DNA from: Epiperipatus broadwayi | Lineage: Eukaryota > Onychophora > Udeonychophora > Euonychophora > Peripatidae | Direction: 5' to 3' | Assembly (NCBI GenBank): GCA_028023455.1 | Contig: JAQFVV010012446.1 | Span: forward strand, 1,302,001-1,366,000 | Length of the DNA stretch: 64,000 bases | Shown here: positions 61,398 to 64,000 of the stretch, piece by piece | How the letters are laid out: each line of letters begins with the position of its first letter | Numbering within the stretch: the stretch's first letter is position 1 | Position numbers and translations under genes: made by a program | The notes under the pieces: model-generated | Databases searched by the model: none | Seen by the model: only the letters and a program-made list of their open reading frames with translations | Told to the model about the DNA's origin: nothing

Positions 61398-62432
61398 AAA
61401 ATCCATTATCCTCTGATTTCGATTTCAATTGATAAGAGTTTAATTACGTTGTTGTTTATAAATTCTTTCTTAATTAAATAACATTGCAAACATGTTGTTT
61501 TCAATCAGTAGTTATTGCTGAATTTATTTTAATATTTATTTTCATGTGTTTTTTCAATATTATTTTAACAAGCACATATACATGCATTTATCATTTTTTC
61601 GTTTACTCTCGCACATATATAGTATAGTACTCGTAGTTTAAATTTATAATTACTCTTTTTTTCTTCTTTAATTTGAATGAGAGAGAGTGCTTTTAACTTT
61701 ATAAACATTCTCTATTTTTAAACTGTCATCTTTAACTTTTTTTTTTCTTCTAATCAATCATTTACAACTTTTATGAATAATATTTTCTTTAAACTAACAA
61801 CAATAATAAAAAGAACTCTTTAGACTTTTATCTTCTGCTTTTTATTTAATTAATAATAATAAAAAAAACTCTTTAGACTTTTGGAGATTTCCTTTGCCCT
61901 TTTAAAAATGAAAATTCTTTAAACCTTTCTAAATTTATTTCGACTTTTCAAACTGATTGATAATTTATTTTAATAATTTTTTTTTTAAATAATTTTTTAA
62001 CAAAATTATTAGTAATTAAATAAATAAATATTTTTTATTTTTATATTAATATAATAAACACAATATATATGTTAGTTCAGTTTTAAATTTTATTTTATGT
62101 CTGCAGGTACTATGTTTATATTTGTATTTGTTACTTTCTGTATCTTATTTCATGGTTACTTGTCAATATTATTTTTGAATAAAATTAGGTTCTATAAGTG
62201 ACTTATCAAATTTTGTGTTAAATGGGTGGTAGGCATATTATAATATCTCCAAAATATAATGAAATGGGCAGAAACAAGATCCCTGGTTTAGACTTTATAA
62301 TTCTCACTATAAATTTCAAAGCATATATCTGATTATTAATTTTTATATTATACAAATTTTTTAATCATTTATTTTTTATTTCATATGTTTTTATTTGCGT
62401 TAGTGTAAACTAAAAGTTTAAAATAAAAATAA
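61398..62432. other. Intron segment, nothing recognised
   Basis: AT-rich; a duplicated phrase aactctttagacttttatctt/aactctttagacttttgga near 61814 and 61867 is the only structure noticed. Confidence 0.4.
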
Positions 62433-63294
62433 GAACTTAGACTTACGATAATAAAAAGATATCGACTCACCACTGTTGGGCAAAATTTAATTAAAACTAA
62501 CAATTTAAAATTAAATTCTTATTTTTGTCTTTAATTTTTTAATTTTCCATTCCGTTTAAAAATCAAATTTTATCATTTCACATCACCTCATTACATAATT
62601 TTTAAATTGTTAATTACAATTAAAAATCAGATTTTAATTGCCAAATTTAATTGTGCCCACCACTGTTACTCACCTTTTAAAAATAAACTTGCGGACACTA
62701 AATGATTAATTGATTACTTACTCGTTTCATAAAAAGCAAAAATTGAACGTGATTTAAAATGCAAAAACAACAACCTACATCGTATAGGCATCTATCACGT
62801 TTGAACAGATTTACATTATAATCTTGTAAAATTTATTACTTGCGGACACTAAATGATTAATTAATTATGCACTCTTTTTATAAAAAGCAAAAATAGAACT
62901 TGATTTAAAATGCAAAAACAACAACAAACATAGTATTTTTCATCTATAATGTTTGAACAGATTTACATTATAGTCTTGTAAAATTTAATGTATGTATATA
63001 AAATGGGGAAATTCTGATTTTAAGTGAATTATGAACTTCTTTATTACATAAAATCTATTACAGTACTATTATAAAGGGCTGAAAATATTGAAATTATTAG
63101 ATGGAAGTTGAACTCCGATTACTTTAAATATGACTTGAATGTGCAAAATTTATAATATTTAAAGTAATAGCGCATTATCCGAGCTCGACTTCTGATCTAA
63201 TAATTTTTATCGCATGAAAGAAAACCGCATACAAAGTTATTAAGAAGAATTATGAATCATATTAAATAAATCCGCATAAAACGATACCCGGGTG
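62433..63294 (+). mobile_element. TA-flanked TIR element, copy 3 (5'-truncated)
   Basis: It aligns with 38409-39057 of copy 2, in the same orientation. The right end is acccgggtg followed by TA. The left third is missing. It contains an internal duplication: cttgcggacactaaatgatt then aatt occurs near 62690 and 62840, followed by similar sequence, giving a period of about 150. It is more diverged from copies 1 and 2 than they are from each other. Confidence 0.8.
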
Positions 63295-63333
63295 TATATG
63301 TTTTCAACAATAGTTTTTTTTTTCATATGTCAT

Positions 63334-63421
63334 AGCACCAGTCGGGACGCGAACCAACAACCGTCTGCAACCAACTACTTGCTTGCAACGCGGCTGCGAT
63401 GACCTCTCGGCTAACAATGCT
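63334..63421 (-). tRNA. tRNA-derived retropseudogene or SINE head (class II-like)
   Basis: On the minus strand the 88-nt segment starts AGCATTG and ends TGGTGCT; these seven bases can pair fully, with three G-U pairs. Box A is ttagccgagagg and box B ggttcgcgtcc. The T stem GTTGG/CCGAC pairs around an 8-nt loop. The length and long extra arm fit a Leu/Ser-type tRNA. The anticodon arm is not clear. On the minus strand the 3' side leads within about 10 bases into a run of A, as in a reverse-transcribed tRNA-related copy. It is probably not a working tRNA. Confidence 0.55.
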
Positions 63422-64000
63422 TGAGTTTTTATCACTTCAATTGCATCTTTTTTCAAAATCTAAACTGTACTCCAGATGGGAACATATTTAATAGACCTTG
63501 ATATTTTTTAAATCATAACAACATCCTAGTCACATGAGAGAAATATGATAATTGTTCTAAAATCACTGAATTAGATCTTTTATTTTAATTGAAACCCATA
63601 ATTATGAAAAAGTATTTGATATTCTTAATTTATAAATTACATTACAGATTCTTGTCAGTTTTTTCAAATTCTTTCCTTAGCATTTATTAATTCGGTTGAG
63701 ATTCCAGTTGAAGCATTTCTTAATCTCTGCCAGTTTTAATTTCAGTTAATGCTTTTTCAACTTGGTTTTTCATTATTGCATAATCTATTTCATTTTTATG
63801 TATATAACTTTTCCATTTAATATAAATGAAGGCTTATTTTTTTCATATAAATCACTTATACATTATTTTTTCAATACATTATTTTTTCAATGCATATGTG
63901 TTTTGTTAACCTATATGTTAGCAATTTCTTCTAACATTATTTCATCCTCACAACTTAGACTTTTCCATTCAAAAACTTTTATTTTACTATCTTCTGCATT
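63422..64000. other. Intron end of window, nothing recognised
   Basis: AT-rich sequence; cattattttttcaa is duplicated near 63870. No exon for the rest of the SAFB RRM is seen before the window ends. Confidence 0.4.

Overview
The window is animal nuclear DNA: very AT-rich, with spliceosomal introns, A/T homopolymers, microsatellites and many kinds of transposable element. There are no bacterial features. The only host gene I can support is a plus-strand scaffold attachment factor B homologue (SAFB/SLTM family). Five consecutive internal coding exons join in frame (about 19.8, 30.8, 32.1, 32.98 and 56.3 kb). They encode an acidic linker, a long charged Lys/Asp/Glu/Asn-rich region and the first half of the family's RRM, containing [15 protein letters not shown]. 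The SAP domain should lie upstream, and the rest of the RRM plus the RE/RGG-rich C-terminus should lie past base 64,000; I find neither here. The organism is probably an invertebrate metazoan. TTAGGG-type interstitial repeats and Penelope, RTE, hAT and tRNA-SINE content fit this, but I cannot name the lineage.

Layout. 1-8 kb: decayed repeats, including a Penelope-like reverse transcriptase fragment between inverted arms (1.82-2.86 kb) and a LINE fragment (3.34-3.99 kb). 8-19.7 kb: weak candidate first exon (8.2 kb), a foldback element (11.65-11.95 kb), a second and longer copy of the same LINE on the minus strand (12.8-14.97 kb), a TIR element stuffed with satellite arrays (15.3-17.2 kb), a hAT MITE with a perfect 8-bp target duplication (17.69-18.23 kb) and a minus-strand RTE LINE 3' end (18.47-19.3 kb). 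19.8-33.0 kb: SAFB exons with intronic satellite, foldbacks and a TA-flanked TIR element. 33.0-56.3 kb: one roughly 23.3-kb intron. It carries a 3.2-kb inverted-repeat element with a YIDD reverse transcriptase remnant (itself split by a TIR element), a mariner-like element, a 1.5-kb TIR element and a 5.9-kb element that encloses a roughly 4.5-kb near-perfect palindrome. 56.45-64 kb: the next intron, holding a decayed hAT transposase, a possible LTR and a tRNA-derived retropseudogene.

The most unusual signals are two. First, a recurrent CTGANGA-hairpin-GAAAC core, resembling a minimal hammerhead ribozyme, sits in the arms of four different foldback families alongside Penelope-type RT remnants. 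Second, the giant palindrome has very similar outer arms, a clearly more diverged centre, and a different tandem-unit count in each arm. Almost all short ORFs are chance or repeat-derived. All calls come from reading the sequence; no searches were run.
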